A DNA stretch of 64,000 nt from Sandaracinus sp964481145 (GCA_964481145.1 CAYZTA010000021.1:1-64000), one strand, 5' to 3'. Numbered from the stretch's first letter, positions 27,715 through 38,822 are shown. Made by a program: numbers and translations. The notes: generated from the letters alone by a model not told the origin.

Positions 27715-30700
27715 TCACGCCACGTTCAGCTGGATGCCAAGCGCCTGACGCAACCTGAAATATTCCTCGCTGACCGAGAAGAGCACGATCTCCTTCACTT
27801 TGTCCTTGGGCGGAAGATCCACCGGACCCGCCGGACCGAGTGCGGTGATCATCCGTGCGGCGGTCTCGAGATCATTGCTGATCAAGAACCCTGCACGACA
27901 CGCCGTGAGCTCCACGCATTGAAGCCACTGCTTCACATCGGTTCGAGCGCCCGCTTCGATGAAGCGTTTGCCGAGCGACCTCAACGCGTCGACCTGTGCC
28001 GCTTGAAGTTTGGGCGCCAGTTGCTGCACCACCTGTTGAATCTGCGGATCCGTGGCGGGCACCAGCCCCGCAATCGCCAATCCCGCCATCAGCACCGCCT
28101 TGAGCTCGGTGTTCGACGGAAGAAGCGTTCGTACGAAGTGCTCACCGCGGTAGTCGCTCAGGTGACGACCACACACAAACATGAGGTCGAGCGGTTGAAA
28201 GCCCTGCAACAAGCTCGAGCCGCAAAGCGACGCGAGCGGATACACCGGAAGATGCGTGAGCCCTCCGGCCACATCCTGTCGTAAGAAGAGTCGCGGTGTC
28301 GAAACTCCGAGAACTTGCGCCACGAATCCATAGGTTCGGGCAAGCGTCGGTTGCTTCGAATCATTCGGATTCGGATCGACTTGATACTTCGGGCTCAGCC
28401 CTGCGTCTTTGTCCGCTTTGCCCTTGATTCCAAGCACAGCAGCCGTGAGAACCTCGAAGATCTTCGAGGTCACCAGATCCTGATCGGGATGCGCGAGGTC
28501 CTTCAGCCAACGCTCGTTGTCGAGGCGTGACGTCGGGCGGATCGGGCCCTTTTGCCGATACTGTTCGTAGAACTGCGTCTGTTCGGCATCCGCCCGCTTC
28601 AAGTAGTTGAGCGTCGCCGCGAGACACCACGCCTTATCGTATTGGCGCGCATCGAAATAAAGTCGATAGAGCGCCTGGTAGCTGTCGATTCGATACGGAT
28701 CCTGTCGCAGAAGCCACTGGTGTTCTGCGATCGCATCCTCCGTGCGGCCCGGAATGACCGAATAGAGTTCTGCCAAGATCTGGTGCTCAGTCGCATTGTC
28801 GGGCTGATACGCGAGGGCGATCTTGAAAACGTCGACCGCGTTCTCGGGCTGCTTGATGCGGTCGCGATAGATGACGCCGAGGGCATGCGCGAGATTGAAC
28901 TTGAGCTCGTTATCAGTCGAATCTTTGAGGCGAAGCAGCATCTTTCGATACGCCCGCTCGAGCCCCTTCCAGTCCTTCTTCGCATTGAGGATCTTGTTGA
29001 TCGCTTCGAATGCTTTGAGCTGGGAGTGATCATGGTCGAGCGACTTGCTGAAGTACTCGACGGCGCGATCCGGATCTTTGAGCTCATCACGTGTGATGAC
29101 GGCGATCGTATATGCGTACTTGGCTTTGACCGCAGGACGCTCATCGAGATCGCTGATGCCTTGGATGATGTCGATCGCAAGATCCCACTGCTTGGTGCTC
29201 TGGTAAAGCATGAGCAGCTTGTGGAGCAGCTTGTGATCCTTAGGCTGAAGCTGTGAGGCTTCTTGATAGCTCTCGATCGCCTTGGGCGCGTTGTGCAGCT
29301 TCTCGTTCCAGAGATCGCCGATCTCGTCGAGCAAGCGGAAGCGTTCGTCAATCTCCGCCACTTCGAGAACCCGCTTCTTGAAGTGGATGACCTGCTCCCA
29401 ATCATCGGCCGCCTGGTAAAGCCCGACGATGGCTTCGAGCGTGGGACGGTGCTGCGCGTCCTCCTCGAGCGCCTTGTCGAACATGTTGAGCGCCTTGCGG
29501 CGATCTCCTTGCTCGCGCTTGATGACACCCAAACGATAGAAAACGTCCGTGATCTCGTCTCGCCCCAGACCATCCCGATGGTGGACGAGGAGCATCTGGT
29601 AGTACTTGAACGCCTGCTCCCAGTTCTTTGCTTGGTAATAAGCGCTCGAGAGAGAAAGAAGCGTGGGCAGATGCTGCTGATCGATCTGTGACGCTTTGCT
29701 GAGCGCCTTGATCGCGAGCTCGGTGTCCCCCGTTCGCAACGCCGCATCGCCCAACATGAACGAGAGTCGATGTTGTTCTTCGGGTTCGCGCTTGCCGGAA
29801 CGCTTGACGAGAGAATCCAAAAGCGGAACGGCTTCTGCGAAACGCTCGGTCTTGATGTATTCGTCAGCGAGCGGAAGGGCCGCGTCTTCGTTGTCGGCGT
29901 CCTTCGCGAGCGCGGCTTCGAACGTTGAGATCGCACGCGCATGCTCGTCGAGTCGCTCGTCATAGAGACGGCCGAGATCGACCAAGAGCTTGGCGACGAG
30001 ACGCGGTTGCTGCTGATAGTATGACTCTTGCTCGAGCACCTTCGCTGCAGCCAACCAATCGCCGCTGTCCAGATGAATGCGCCTCATCGCCTCGAGCGAT
30101 GCGAGGTGCCCCGGCTCGAGATCGAGCGCTTGTTGATATTGGTCGACAGCGGATGCGCGATCACCAAGCTGCTCATCGAGCAGCTTGCCCATCCGGAAGC
30201 GCAGTTCGACCACGTCTGCCGGCTCCGAGATCAGGCGCGAGCGTTGAAGCATCGTGTCGTACGCCTGACCGTGATCCCCACGCTTCTCGTACAGCTTCGA
30301 GATCGCTTCCAACGCGGCTTCGTTGTCTGGGTTGATCGACAGGATGTTGAGGTACGAATCGATCGCACGATCCACGTCCTGGAGCTCGTTGGCAAACACA
30401 TCGCCGATTGCCGCGAAGAGCTCTTGTTTCTCCGTTCGATCTGGCGTCGCAGCGATGTGACGCTCGTACGTTTCGATCAAACGATCCCAGCGTTGGAGCG
30501 ACCGGTACAGCTTCGCGAGCCCACGCAGTGCTGGCTCGTTCGTAGGATCGATCTCGAGCACTTGTTCGAGCCGCTCAGTGGCCTTTTCGGGCTTGAGGAA
30601 CTCCTCTTCCCACATGCCAGCCACACGAAGAAGAACTGCGATGCGCTCCTTTTCAGTTGGGAGGACTTCGAACTCTCGCTCGAGCACTTCGAGCAGCTCG

Positions 30701-33700
30701 GGCCAGCTCTCCTTACGCGCATAGAGTCGCTCGAGCCCTTTGAGCGCTCGCAAGTTTTGCCCATCGGCTTCGAGCACTTCGCGAAGTGTCGCAATGGCGT
30801 CGTCGACGTTGTCGAGCCGCTCTTCGAACGTCTCTGCGATCTCGAGCTTGCACTCGATGACCGCGACCACATCCGTCAGCGCCGCAGCTTTACGACGCTG
30901 GATATCGAGCAATTCCTCCCACTCACTGCCGGCCCGATACACCTTCTCGAGCGCCTCGAGCCCAGGAATATGCGTCGGATGAGCGTCGATAGCCTGCGTG
31001 AAGTAGACACGAGCCTGATCCGGCTTATTGAAATGCGTCTCACAAAGCTCGCCCATTTGGACGTAGGTGCTGGCCTTGATCTCTGGATCGGTCGTCAACG
31101 TGACGACCTCATTCAGTGTCTCACCAAGCTTCTGCCACTGCTGCGTGCTGCGATAAAGATCACTCAGCTGCTGCAATGCAGGGACATTGCCCCGATCGAG
31201 CTGCTGAATCTGTTGGTAGTACGGGATGGCATAAGCAGGATGCCCCAGCTCGACCGCATACCATTTGGCACATCGTAAACAGAGTGCGATCTTGACCGCC
31301 GGATCAGTGGCCGTTTGGAGCGCCGCATTGGCCGCGTTCAAAAGCTCGTTCCACTTGGCACCAGAAATCGTCGCGGTCACCCGCTCGAGTTCGTCCGCCG
31401 TATGGCGATCCGTATAGTCGTATTCCCAAGCAAGCAGAAGCGTGTTGAACGCCTCGGACTTATCGTCGAGCTTCGTCTCCTGGACCTCAGCGATACGACG
31501 AAAGAGATCGACTCGCTCAGGAGTGCTCTCGGCGCTCTCGATGCGCGCGATGAACACCTCGACGAGCGGCTCCCACCGTTCCGCTGCGCGATGCAGCTCC
31601 TCCAAACGCTCGAATGCATATTCATGACGCGGTTCGAGCTCGAGAATGCGCTCGTACGCGCTCGTCCCACGGTCAGGGGCGTCTTCCTTCTCGGCCCATG
31701 CATGGGCGATCGCGAGAAGGACCGTGATCTTCTGCTCGATTCCTTCCTGCGTGTCTCCATCGAGGCCAAGAACACGACGCTCCATCACGCCAATCTTGTC
31801 GACCCACTGAGACTCATTGGTATGAATGCCCTCGAGCGCGTCCATCGCCGCGAAGTTCCGAGGATTCAGGTCGAGTGCTTTGCGATATGCATCGACAGCA
31901 TCATAGGGCTGCTGAAGCGTGCGCTCGTAAAGCTCACCCAGTTGCATGTAGACCGTCTCGAGGATCGAATCCTCGAGCTCGGCCGCGCCCACTTCGATCA
32001 CACGCAGCAATGTGTCGACGAGCTCTTGTGTATGCCCACCTGCACGCTGAATCTCGGCCAGCGCGAAGAGCGCGGTCGTATTCGTCGGATCGATATCGAG
32101 AACGCGCTGCCAATTGTCGACGGCGTTGCGCTCGTTGCGAAGCTTCGCGTACCACACACGACCGAGGTCGCTGAAAATCTGCACACGTGATTCGTCGTCC
32201 GGAACGACCCCCGCCTCACGGTCGAGGACGTCGGCGAGCTCGGTCCAGCGTTCACCTTTGCCATAAAGCTGACCCAAGGCATTGAGCGCTTCGTGATCCT
32301 CACCGCGCAGCTCGAGCACCTCCCGCCACAGCTGAATCGCTCGCGCGTCATCTCGCAAATATTGCTCTGCGATGCGCGCTTGCTTCGCGAGCACGTCAGC
32401 CCGTCCAGTATCGCCGAGCACAACTTTCAGTTCGCGATCGAACGTCTTGGAGAGGTTCGTCCAATCCTGCTTTTCGATGTAAATATTCGAAAGCGCGTGG
32501 ATCGACGCCTCATGCTCAGCATCGATGGCATCGAGAATGTGAGTGTAGAGACCTACGGCCTCATCGATTCGACCGAGATCGTTCTCGAGCACCTGCGCGC
32601 GACGAAACTGAAGTTCGACCAAATCGCGCGGATCACGAGTCACGGCGACACGGCGCGCGAGGACCTCTTGGAGCGCCTCGCTCGCGCCATGTTCGGTGTA
32701 AATGCGATCAACGGCCTCGAGCGACTCGGCGTCTTCGCGGTCAGCACCGAGAACGAACAGGTACGTCTCGACCGCACGCTGAACATCGCCGATCTCGTTT
32801 TCGTACATGCGCGCGAGTCGTTTGCCGATCGACACACGCACGTCCGCCTTCGCGCGCTGTTCGAGAACATCGGCAAGCGAGTTCGCGAGCTGCTCCCATT
32901 GGCCAAGAGAGCCTGCGAGTCTTTCCGTTTCGGCGGTGGATTGCTCGTTCAGCGGATCCTCGAAGAGGACCCGTTGATGCCACTCGAAAGAAATTTGTGG
33001 CTCTCCAGCTCGCTCTTCGGCGATCTCGGCAATGCGATGCATCGTCGCGATTCGCTCTTCGAGCTCACTTTGATGCTCGAGTCGGACCTCCTGCACGCCC
33101 AAGAGCCGTTCCCAGCTCTCCTGCATTCGATAGAGCGGCTCGAGAATCTCTGCGATCACGAGCGGCTCAACGCCCTCGGCAAAGAGCTGTTCGAGCGCCG
33201 TCAACGCAGGCGCGTGTTCGGGCGCTGCGGCAAGGATCTCTTTGTACTGCTCAATGGCGCGATCGACCTGACCAAGGCGCTGCTGCTGCACGACACCAAG
33301 GCGATACTGAAAGTCGAGAAGCGCTTCCGGCCTAGCGGCAAGTTGGATCTGCTTACCAAGAATATTCGCAAGCTCGTTCCAACGTCCCATGGCTTCGAAG
33401 AGACGATCGAGTGCCTCGATCGCATCTTGATGACCGTCGTCCGCAGCAAGAACGATCCCGTATCGAACAATCGCCGACTCGACATCACCCTGTTGAACTT
33501 CGTAAAGCTGTGCGACGCGCAGCGCGAGGTCGACCCGACGCTCCGGATCTTCTGTGAGCTTCTCGACCTCCGCGTCGTAAAGACGCGTCACTTCTCCAAA
33601 CGCATCGAGGTCCGCCGCAAGGCGCTCGAGGTTGGAAAGCGTATCTGCATCTGCGCTGTCATGCGGAAGCGCGCGCGCATACGCATCGAATGCCGCACGT

Positions 33701-36700
33701 GAGTTCTCGAGTTGAATCTCTTCGAGTTGCGCGATTCGATGAAGGAGCTCGATCTTGCTGCGCGCGTCATCGGAGTGTGCGGCTTGCACCTCGAGGACGC
33801 GAACCAACTTCGTCCACGCTCCGGTTTCTTGATACACCGGCTCGAGCACGAGAGCCGCCGCCACCGGCATTTTCCGCGCTGCGATCATGGCCTCGAGCGC
33901 GTCGAGTGTCGGTTGATGATCTGGAGCAACGGCCAGGATTTCCTGATACCCCTCCACTGCACGTGACGGATCGTCGAGTTTGTGGTCGAAGAGATCCGCA
34001 ATGCGGAATCGATACGAAATGACCTCGTTGGGATCACTCGCGAGCTCGGCCTCTCGCTCGAGGATCGAGCGCAGTTCCTGCCAATTGCCAGCCGCTTGAT
34101 AGAGCGCATCGAGACGCCCGATGGCCATGAGGTCGTCGGGATCGATCTCTAGAATTCGCTGGTAACTGTCGATTGCTTTCGCGCCTTCGGAAAGCTCTCG
34201 TTCATAGACTGCACCGACCTCCAGGAAGAGCCGCTTCTTCTCGTCGGGGTCAGCGACGACATCCGCCTTCTTCGTGTAAATCTCGAGAAGTTGCGGCCAA
34301 TTTTCGAGCCGAAGGTAGAGCTCGATCAATTTGTCGAGCGCCGCGACATCTTCCGAATCGACCTCGAGCACCTTCAAGTACACGTCGATCGCGCGGAGCG
34401 GTCGCTCGAGGAGTTCCTCTTCGATCGCAGCAGCCCGGAAGAGATGTTCCTTTTGCTCCTCGGGGATCTCGAGCATCCCAGCCTTCACGAGAAGGATCTG
34501 CGCAAGCAACTCGTACCGCTCTGTCTGCTGGAAGAGCCTCTCCAAGGCGCTCGCGGCCTCGAGATGCGCGGCATCGAAGCGCAACACCCGCTGGTGATGA
34601 GCGATCGCAGTCTCGACATCTCCGAGATTTTCCTCTCGAATCTGCGCGGCTTTGGTCAAAAGCTGCGTCGCGAGAGGCACTTCGTCGTCGCCTGGACGCT
34701 CTTCCGCTCGCCCCTCGCAGAAGCGAGCGACCCGCGCTTCGTACACCGATGCAAGCGCCTCGAAGCTGCCCGTTGCAGCCGCGAGCCGCTCGAGCTCTGC
34801 TTGTGTGGTGAGATTGCCCGGATCTTCGATGAGCGCGCGCGCAAAACTCTCGAACGCGTGAGCCGCATCGTCGAGAGCAATCTCATAAAGCTCCGCGATT
34901 CGGTGGAGCAGTTCGACTCGACGCTCGGGAGCACTCGCGTGCACCGCCTGAATTTCATGCACACCGATGAGTTTCGAAAACTCACTGGCATCACGATAGA
35001 ACGGCTCGAGAATTTCCGTAATGACTGGCTGATGTGCCGGGATCGCCAGCAATCGCTCCAGTGCGCCGAGCGCCTCGACGTTGCTCGGATCTCGCCCGAG
35101 CACATCACGATGGATCTCGATCGCCGCCTCCACGGCGCCCATGCGAGCTTCTCGCAGCGCCGCAAGCCGAAGCATCAATCGCGTTTGCTCTTCGGGGTCA
35201 TCCGCGATCGTCAGCTGCCGACCGATGTTGTCGGCGAGATCACTCCACAACTCTTGCTTCTCGAAGAGCCGATCGAGCGACGTGAGTGCCCTCTGACTTT
35301 CGGGATCGAGCTCGAGAATTTCTTTGTAGACGGAGATCGCGCTCGTCGGCTCGCCGAGCATTTGCTCCTGAATCTCGGCAACATTCGAGAGCAGCTCTTC
35401 TTGCACACCGAGCTCACCCGAGAGCTCTGCCTTGCGACGAAGCACCCCCACGAGTTCTCGATAACGCGCCGGCTCCCGCATCGCGCTGCGTCGATAGAGC
35501 TCCTCGAGCGCATTCAACACTTCGAGATCACCTGGATCTTGCTCAAGAATCTTTCCGTATGCAGCAACGGCAGCATCGACATTCGCGAGCTGTGCGTCGT
35601 GCATCCGCGCCGCACGAATGAAGAGACGCCGCGAAAGGTCGGGATCTCCCACCTCACCGGCCAGTTCTTCGACGAGTTTGACCAAATCGACGAAGCGATC
35701 GTGCTCGAGCGCCAGCGCTTCGAGTCGCTCCAACGTTTCCTCGTGCTCAGGCACGGCACGAAGCGCCCGCCCGAATGCATCGAAGGCTTGCTTCGCATCC
35801 TCAAGCTGAACGGAGGTGACCTCACCAATCTTCGTCAGGAGTTCGAGCTTCTGCTCCGGCTCATCAGCCCCCGCCACAAGCACTTCGAGCGCCCGAACGA
35901 GTGAAACGAAATCGCCGCGCGACTCGTACATTGGTTCGAGAATCTGCGCCGCTGAAACACCGAGCTGAGAGTCGGGAAGCATCGCCTCGAGCGCGACACG
36001 AGCACCATCGTGCTCGGGCGCGATCGTGACGACCTCACGATAGAGCGAGAGCGCACGCGCTCGCCCATCTCCATCCGGAGCCGCGGTCTCGTGTTGATCG
36101 AGCACGCATGCAAGCCGAAACTTGAGAGTCGCAAGTTCTTCATCACTGGAAGGCCCCAGCTCGATTCGACGTTCGAGCGTCTCGGCCAACTCTCCCCAGC
36201 GAGCCCGCTTTTCGAACAGCGCATCGAGAGCGCGATACGCATCCTGTTCGTCATCGCCCCACTCGGTGAGGATCGCTCGGTATGCATCGATCGCTCGATC
36301 TGCATCACCGATCTCATTCTCGAGCAAGGAGGCACGTCCATACGCCATCTGTCGACGCGCAGCGGGATCCGACTCCAGATCCATGCGTCGGTCGTAAACC
36401 TCGAGCAGCTCTTGATTTCGCCCAGTCTGACGATAGAGCGACTCGAGCGCCTCGATCGCACCCATGTGATCGCTGTGCGATTCGTATACGGCACGGTACT
36501 GTGCGATCGAATCATCGATGCGCCCTACCCGACCAAACACCGCACCGAGACTCAGCCGAAGCTCGAGCTCCCCCTCATCGAGGGTCGCTTCGATGGCCTT
36601 CTGGTACGCCGCGATGACTTGATCCCAACCATCGACCCCTGGCGCGAGTCGCGCGATGTCCTCACGCAACACCTCACGTAGCGGATCGATCGAAAACGCC

Positions 36701-37905
36701 TCCAAGAAACGGGTGAATGCATCCTGCGGTCGGCGCAGCTTCTCTTCATACAGAAGCCCGACCTCTCGCAGGAGCACGATCCGCTCCTCGTGCTCTTGCA
36801 CATGGGTCAATCGAACTTCGATGACCGCAGCAAGCTTTTTCGCGTCACCAGCGCGTTCATAGATCGGTGCGAGCGCGACCGCAGCATCATGATTCGTTGC
36901 GTCGAGATCGAGCACTTTCTCGTAGGCACGCGCAGCACGATCCGCTTTGTCTTGCGCAAGCCAGAGGCGCGCAACGCGGAACATCAAATCGATCTGCTCT
37001 TCGCGCGGTGCTTCTTTGTTTTGAGCCTCGCGCTCCAACGTGCGAATCAGCTCGTCGAGCTTTCCACTCGCAGCGTAGAACGACTCGAGATCGTCCCATG
37101 CTTTGATCGCAACGTAACGGCGTTTGAGCTGTTCCTGTGCGCGCCGATCATCGGGATCGATCGCAAGCAACCGCTGAAATGCGCTGACCGCGCCGCGATC
37201 ATCATTGAGCTTGTCGGCGTAGATCATGCCCAGCTTGGTCAGAAGCTGCTTCTGCTCATCGGCCCCGAGTCCACCCAAAGCCTGCTTTTCGAGCACCTCC
37301 GCAAGCGGCTGCCACTCTCGCGCACGCTCGTAGAGCCCCGCGAGCGCGCCGAGGGCGTCGTTGTTCTCGGAGTCATAGCTCAAGACCTTGCGCCACAGAT
37401 CGATGCAGATCTCCGGCTTGCGGAGGCGTTCGGTTGCCAGCTGCGCCATCTCGAGATAGCGCAAACCTCGATCTGCAGGTTCGAGGAGATCCGCTTCCCG
37501 CTCCATCGCGCGAACGAGCTTCTCCCAATCACGCCGCTTCTCGTACATCTCCTTGAGCGATGTGATCGCCGCGATGTCGTGAGGATCGAGCTCGAGAACA
37601 TGCTCGAAGCACTTGATCGCTTCGGCTTGGTTCGAACTCTTCTCCAAGTACATCTGCCCCGCTTGGCTCAAGAGCCCGATTTTATCGTTCGTGTCGACGA
37701 CAATTTCGGACTTGGCGAGGATCGATTTGATCACGTCAGACCAGCGCTTCTGGCCCTCGAATTTCGCGATCGCTTCGTCCAGCTCAGCCAGCTTTGCAAG
37801 CTCGGTTTCCGTCAGATCTCGCGTCAACTGATTCCCCGCGTCCACCGCAACCTCCAGAAGCTGACCCTCTTGCCCATCCAACTCACGTTGTTCATCAAGG
37901 CTCAT
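27715..37905 (-). CDS. Giant cytoplasmic TPR protein (GltI/AgmK-like candidate)
   Basis: 3396 residues and no signal peptide or membrane helix. From about residue 30 to 3090 it is made of back-to-back TPR-like helix pairs, in a paired unit of roughly 70 residues around YxxVLELDPxxxxALxALxxLYxxxxxWxEL. The last 300 residues are different: an Arg/Pro stretch and a conserved-looking domain containing RTYGFVAQVLGVSTPRLFL and EHFVRTLLPSNTELKAVLMAGL. M. xanthus has a similarly huge cytoplasmic TPR protein, GltI/AgmK, in its gliding-motility cluster, and this gene follows a gltD-gltG-like run, so I consider it a candidate for that role; the identity is not proven. ATG 37905 is 15 bases after the preceding gene. 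Confidence 0.85.
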   Translation of the reverse strand: MSLDEQRELDGQEGQLLEVAVDAGNQLTRDLTETELAKLAELDEAIAKFEGQKRWSDVIKSILAKSEIVVDTNDKIGLLSQAGQMYLEKSSNQAEAIKCFEHVLELDPHDIAAITSLKEMYEKRRDWEKLVRAMEREADLLEPADRGLRYLEMAQLATERLRKPEICIDLWRKVLSYDSENNDALGALAGLYERAREWQPLAEVLEKQALGGLGADEQKQLLTKLGMIYADKLNDDRGAVSAFQRLLAIDPDDRRAQEQLKRRYVAIKAWDDLESFYAASGKLDELIRTLEREAQNKEAPREEQIDLMFRVARLWLAQDKADRAARAYEKVLDLDATNHDAAVALAPIYERAGDAKKLAAVIEVRLTHVQEHEERIVLLREVGLLYEEKLRRPQDAFTRFLEAFSIDPLREVLREDIARLAPGVDGWDQVIAAYQKAIEATLDEGELELRLSLGAVFGRVGRIDDSIAQYRAVYESHSDHMGAIEALESLYRQTGRNQELLEVYDRRMDLESDPAARRQMAYGRASLLENEIGDADRAIDAYRAILTEWGDDEQDAYRALDALFEKRARWGELAETLERRIELGPSSDEELATLKFRLACVLDQHETAAPDGDGRARALSLYREVVTIAPEHDGARVALEAMLPDSQLGVSAAQILEPMYESRGDFVSLVRALEVLVAGADEPEQKLELLTKIGEVTSVQLEDAKQAFDAFGRALRAVPEHEETLERLEALALEHDRFVDLVKLVEELAGEVGDPDLSRRLFIRAARMHDAQLANVDAAVAAYGKILEQDPGDLEVLNALEELYRRSAMREPARYRELVGVLRRKAELSGELGVQEELLSNVAEIQEQMLGEPTSAISVYKEILELDPESQRALTSLDRLFEKQELWSDLADNIGRQLTIADDPEEQTRLMLRLAALREARMGAVEAAIEIHRDVLGRDPSNVEALGALERLLAIPAHQPVITEILEPFYRDASEFSKLIGVHEIQAVHASAPERRVELLHRIAELYEIALDDAAHAFESFARALIEDPGNLTTQAELERLAAATGSFEALASVYEARVARFCEGRAEERPGDDEVPLATQLLTKAAQIREENLGDVETAIAHHQRVLRFDAAHLEAASALERLFQQTERYELLAQILLVKAGMLEIPEEQKEHLFRAAAIEEELLERPLRAIDVYLKVLEVDSEDVAALDKLIELYLRLENWPQLLEIYTKKADVVADPDEKKRLFLEVGAVYERELSEGAKAIDSYQRILEIDPDDLMAIGRLDALYQAAGNWQELRSILEREAELASDPNEVISYRFRIADLFDHKLDDPSRAVEGYQEILAVAPDHQPTLDALEAMIAARKMPVAAALVLEPVYQETGAWTKLVRVLEVQAAHSDDARSKIELLHRIAQLEEIQLENSRAAFDAYARALPHDSADADTLSNLERLAADLDAFGEVTRLYDAEVEKLTEDPERRVDLALRVAQLYEVQQGDVESAIVRYGIVLAADDGHQDAIEALDRLFEAMGRWNELANILGKQIQLAARPEALLDFQYRLGVVQQQRLGQVDRAIEQYKEILAAAPEHAPALTALEQLFAEGVEPLVIAEILEPLYRMQESWERLLGVQEVRLEHQSELEERIATMHRIAEIAEERAGEPQISFEWHQRVLFEDPLNEQSTAETERLAGSLGQWEQLANSLADVLEQRAKADVRVSIGKRLARMYENEIGDVQRAVETYLFVLGADREDAESLEAVDRIYTEHGASEALQEVLARRVAVTRDPRDLVELQFRRAQVLENDLGRIDEAVGLYTHILDAIDAEHEASIHALSNIYIEKQDWTNLSKTFDRELKVVLGDTGRADVLAKQARIAEQYLRDDARAIQLWREVLELRGEDHEALNALGQLYGKGERWTELADVLDREAGVVPDDESRVQIFSDLGRVWYAKLRNERNAVDNWQRVLDIDPTNTTALFALAEIQRAGGHTQELVDTLLRVIEVGAAELEDSILETVYMQLGELYERTLQQPYDAVDAYRKALDLNPRNFAAMDALEGIHTNESQWVDKIGVMERRVLGLDGDTQEGIEQKITVLLAIAHAWAEKEDAPDRGTSAYERILELEPRHEYAFERLEELHRAAERWEPLVEVFIARIESAESTPERVDLFRRIAEVQETKLDDKSEAFNTLLLAWEYDYTDRHTADELERVTATISGAKWNELLNAANAALQTATDPAVKIALCLRCAKWYAVELGHPAYAIPYYQQIQQLDRGNVPALQQLSDLYRSTQQWQKLGETLNEVVTLTTDPEIKASTYVQMGELCETHFNKPDQARVYFTQAIDAHPTHIPGLEALEKVYRAGSEWEELLDIQRRKAAALTDVVAVIECKLEIAETFEERLDNVDDAIATLREVLEADGQNLRALKGLERLYARKESWPELLEVLEREFEVLPTEKERIAVLLRVAGMWEEEFLKPEKATERLEQVLEIDPTNEPALRGLAKLYRSLQRWDRLIETYERHIAATPDRTEKQELFAAIGDVFANELQDVDRAIDSYLNILSINPDNEAALEAISKLYEKRGDHGQAYDTMLQRSRLISEPADVVELRFRMGKLLDEQLGDRASAVDQYQQALDLEPGHLASLEAMRRIHLDSGDWLAAAKVLEQESYYQQQPRLVAKLLVDLGRLYDERLDEHARAISTFEAALAKDADNEDAALPLADEYIKTERFAEAVPLLDSLVKRSGKREPEEQHRLSFMLGDAALRTGDTELAIKALSKASQIDQQHLPTLLSLSSAYYQAKNWEQAFKYYQMLLVHHRDGLGRDEITDVFYRLGVIKREQGDRRKALNMFDKALEEDAQHRPTLEAIVGLYQAADDWEQVIHFKKRVLEVAEIDERFRLLDEIGDLWNEKLHNAPKAIESYQEASQLQPKDHKLLHKLLMLYQSTKQWDLAIDIIQGISDLDERPAVKAKYAYTIAVITRDELKDPDRAVEYFSKSLDHDHSQLKAFEAINKILNAKKDWKGLERAYRKMLLRLKDSTDNELKFNLAHALGVIYRDRIKQPENAVDVFKIALAYQPDNATEHQILAELYSVIPGRTEDAIAEHQWLLRQDPYRIDSYQALYRLYFDARQYDKAWCLAATLNYLKRADAEQTQFYEQYRQKGPIRPTSRLDNERWLKDLAHPDQDLVTSKIFEVLTAAVLGIKGKADKDAGLSPKYQVDPNPNDSKQPTLARTYGFVAQVLGVSTPRLFLRQDVAGGLTHLPVYPLASLCGSSLLQGFQPLDLMFVCGRHLSDYRGEHFVRTLLPSNTELKAVLMAGLAIAGLVPATDPQIQQVVQQLAPKLQAAQVDALRSLGKRFIEAGARTDVKQWLQCVELTACRAGFLISNDLETAARMITALGPAGPVDLPPKDKVKEIVLFSVSEEYFRLRQALGIQLNVA

Positions 37906-37920
37906 CGTTGCATCACGAGA

Positions 37921-38790
37921 TCAGGGCCCCTCGAGCTGCCCAAGCCGATCTTGTGCAGCCTTCATGTAGTGCTCCGGCGCTTCGCGACCTGCGAGATCGA
38001 CATACCGCTTGAGATAGCGGCGAGCCTCCTCTCGATTGTTCTGAAGCCCATACGTCCAGCCCAACGAAAACAGCGCCTCTCGCATCGACGGTTCGATCTG
38101 GAGTGCAGCTCGGAACTGTTCGACAGCACCGTCATAGTTTCGTTGCTGTTGATAAACCGTGCCAAGCAAATGATGAAGTTCTGCTTCATCGTTCGTCTGC
38201 GGAATCACGACTTGAAGGCCCGCTTGAAGCACCTGCACGGCCTCTCCGTGGTAGCCATAGTCCGCATACAGACGCCCCAGCGCACGGTAAGCCTCGATGA
38301 AGCGCGCCCCCTCTCGGACGGCTTGATCATAACGCTGAAGCGCTGTCTGCCCATCATCCTGGCGCTCAGCGATTTGGCCCAGTTTGTAATAGGCTTTGAA
38401 GAGATGCGCATCGAGCTCGATGGCACGTTCGAACGCTGTGCGCGCTTGATCCCACTGCTCGAGCTCCATCTGCACGGTCCCAAGCTTCTCATGATATCCC
38501 GCGGCATCGGGGCGAATATCGATGGCGCGGCGAAGATCGTCGGCTGCTGCATCGAAACGCTGCATTTCCATATGCACGATCGCCAGGTTCCAATAGGCCT
38601 GATCGTTCGTGGGATCGATGGCCGCAGCGCTCTGCAGCTTTTCGACCGCCGCGAGATACTGCTTCTGCGAAGCGAGCACGACTCCTTCGTTCATCCGAGT
38701 CAGTGACTCCACGCGAGCCCGTGAACACTGACCACCCACCAGTGAAACCATGACGAACGCCGCAATGGCGACCGCGCGCAGCTGTCTCAT
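37921..38790 (-). CDS. Exported TPR protein
   Basis: ATG 38790 has a strong ribosome site (GGGAGGAG, eight bases). The N-terminus is a signal peptide whose end reads VGGQC; Gln at the last position before the Cys departs from the lipobox, so it may be a lipoprotein or simply secreted. At least six TPR units follow over about 240 residues (AYWNLAIVHMEMQRFDAAADDLRRAIDIRP and similar, family signature). It sits in the place between gltG and the giant TPR gene, where M. xanthus has gltH, but shows no outer-membrane barrel. Likely a periplasmic or lipid-anchored scaffold. Confidence 0.85.
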   Translation of the reverse strand: MRQLRAVAIAAFVMVSLVGGQCSRARVESLTRMNEGVVLASQKQYLAAVEKLQSAAAIDPTNDQAYWNLAIVHMEMQRFDAAADDLRRAIDIRPDAAGYHEKLGTVQMELEQWDQARTAFERAIELDAHLFKAYYKLGQIAERQDDGQTALQRYDQAVREGARFIEAYRALGRLYADYGYHGEAVQVLQAGLQVVIPQTNDEAELHHLLGTVYQQQRNYDGAVEQFRAALQIEPSMREALFSLGWTYGLQNNREEARRYLKRYVDLAGREAPEHYMKAAQDRLGQLEGP

Positions 38791-38822
38791 CGACGCACTC
38801 CTCCCAGAAACGGAGAGCGCCG

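Noticed and set aside
34291..35904. 537-residue plus-strand open frame, and others such as 32293-33702 and 36790-38706
   Set aside because: All mirror the giant TPR gene. Its repetitive codon pattern keeps the opposite strand open; none has a signal or domain.
37921..38790. GltH
   Set aside because: It occupies a similar place in the cluster, but it is a plain TPR protein with no barrel region.
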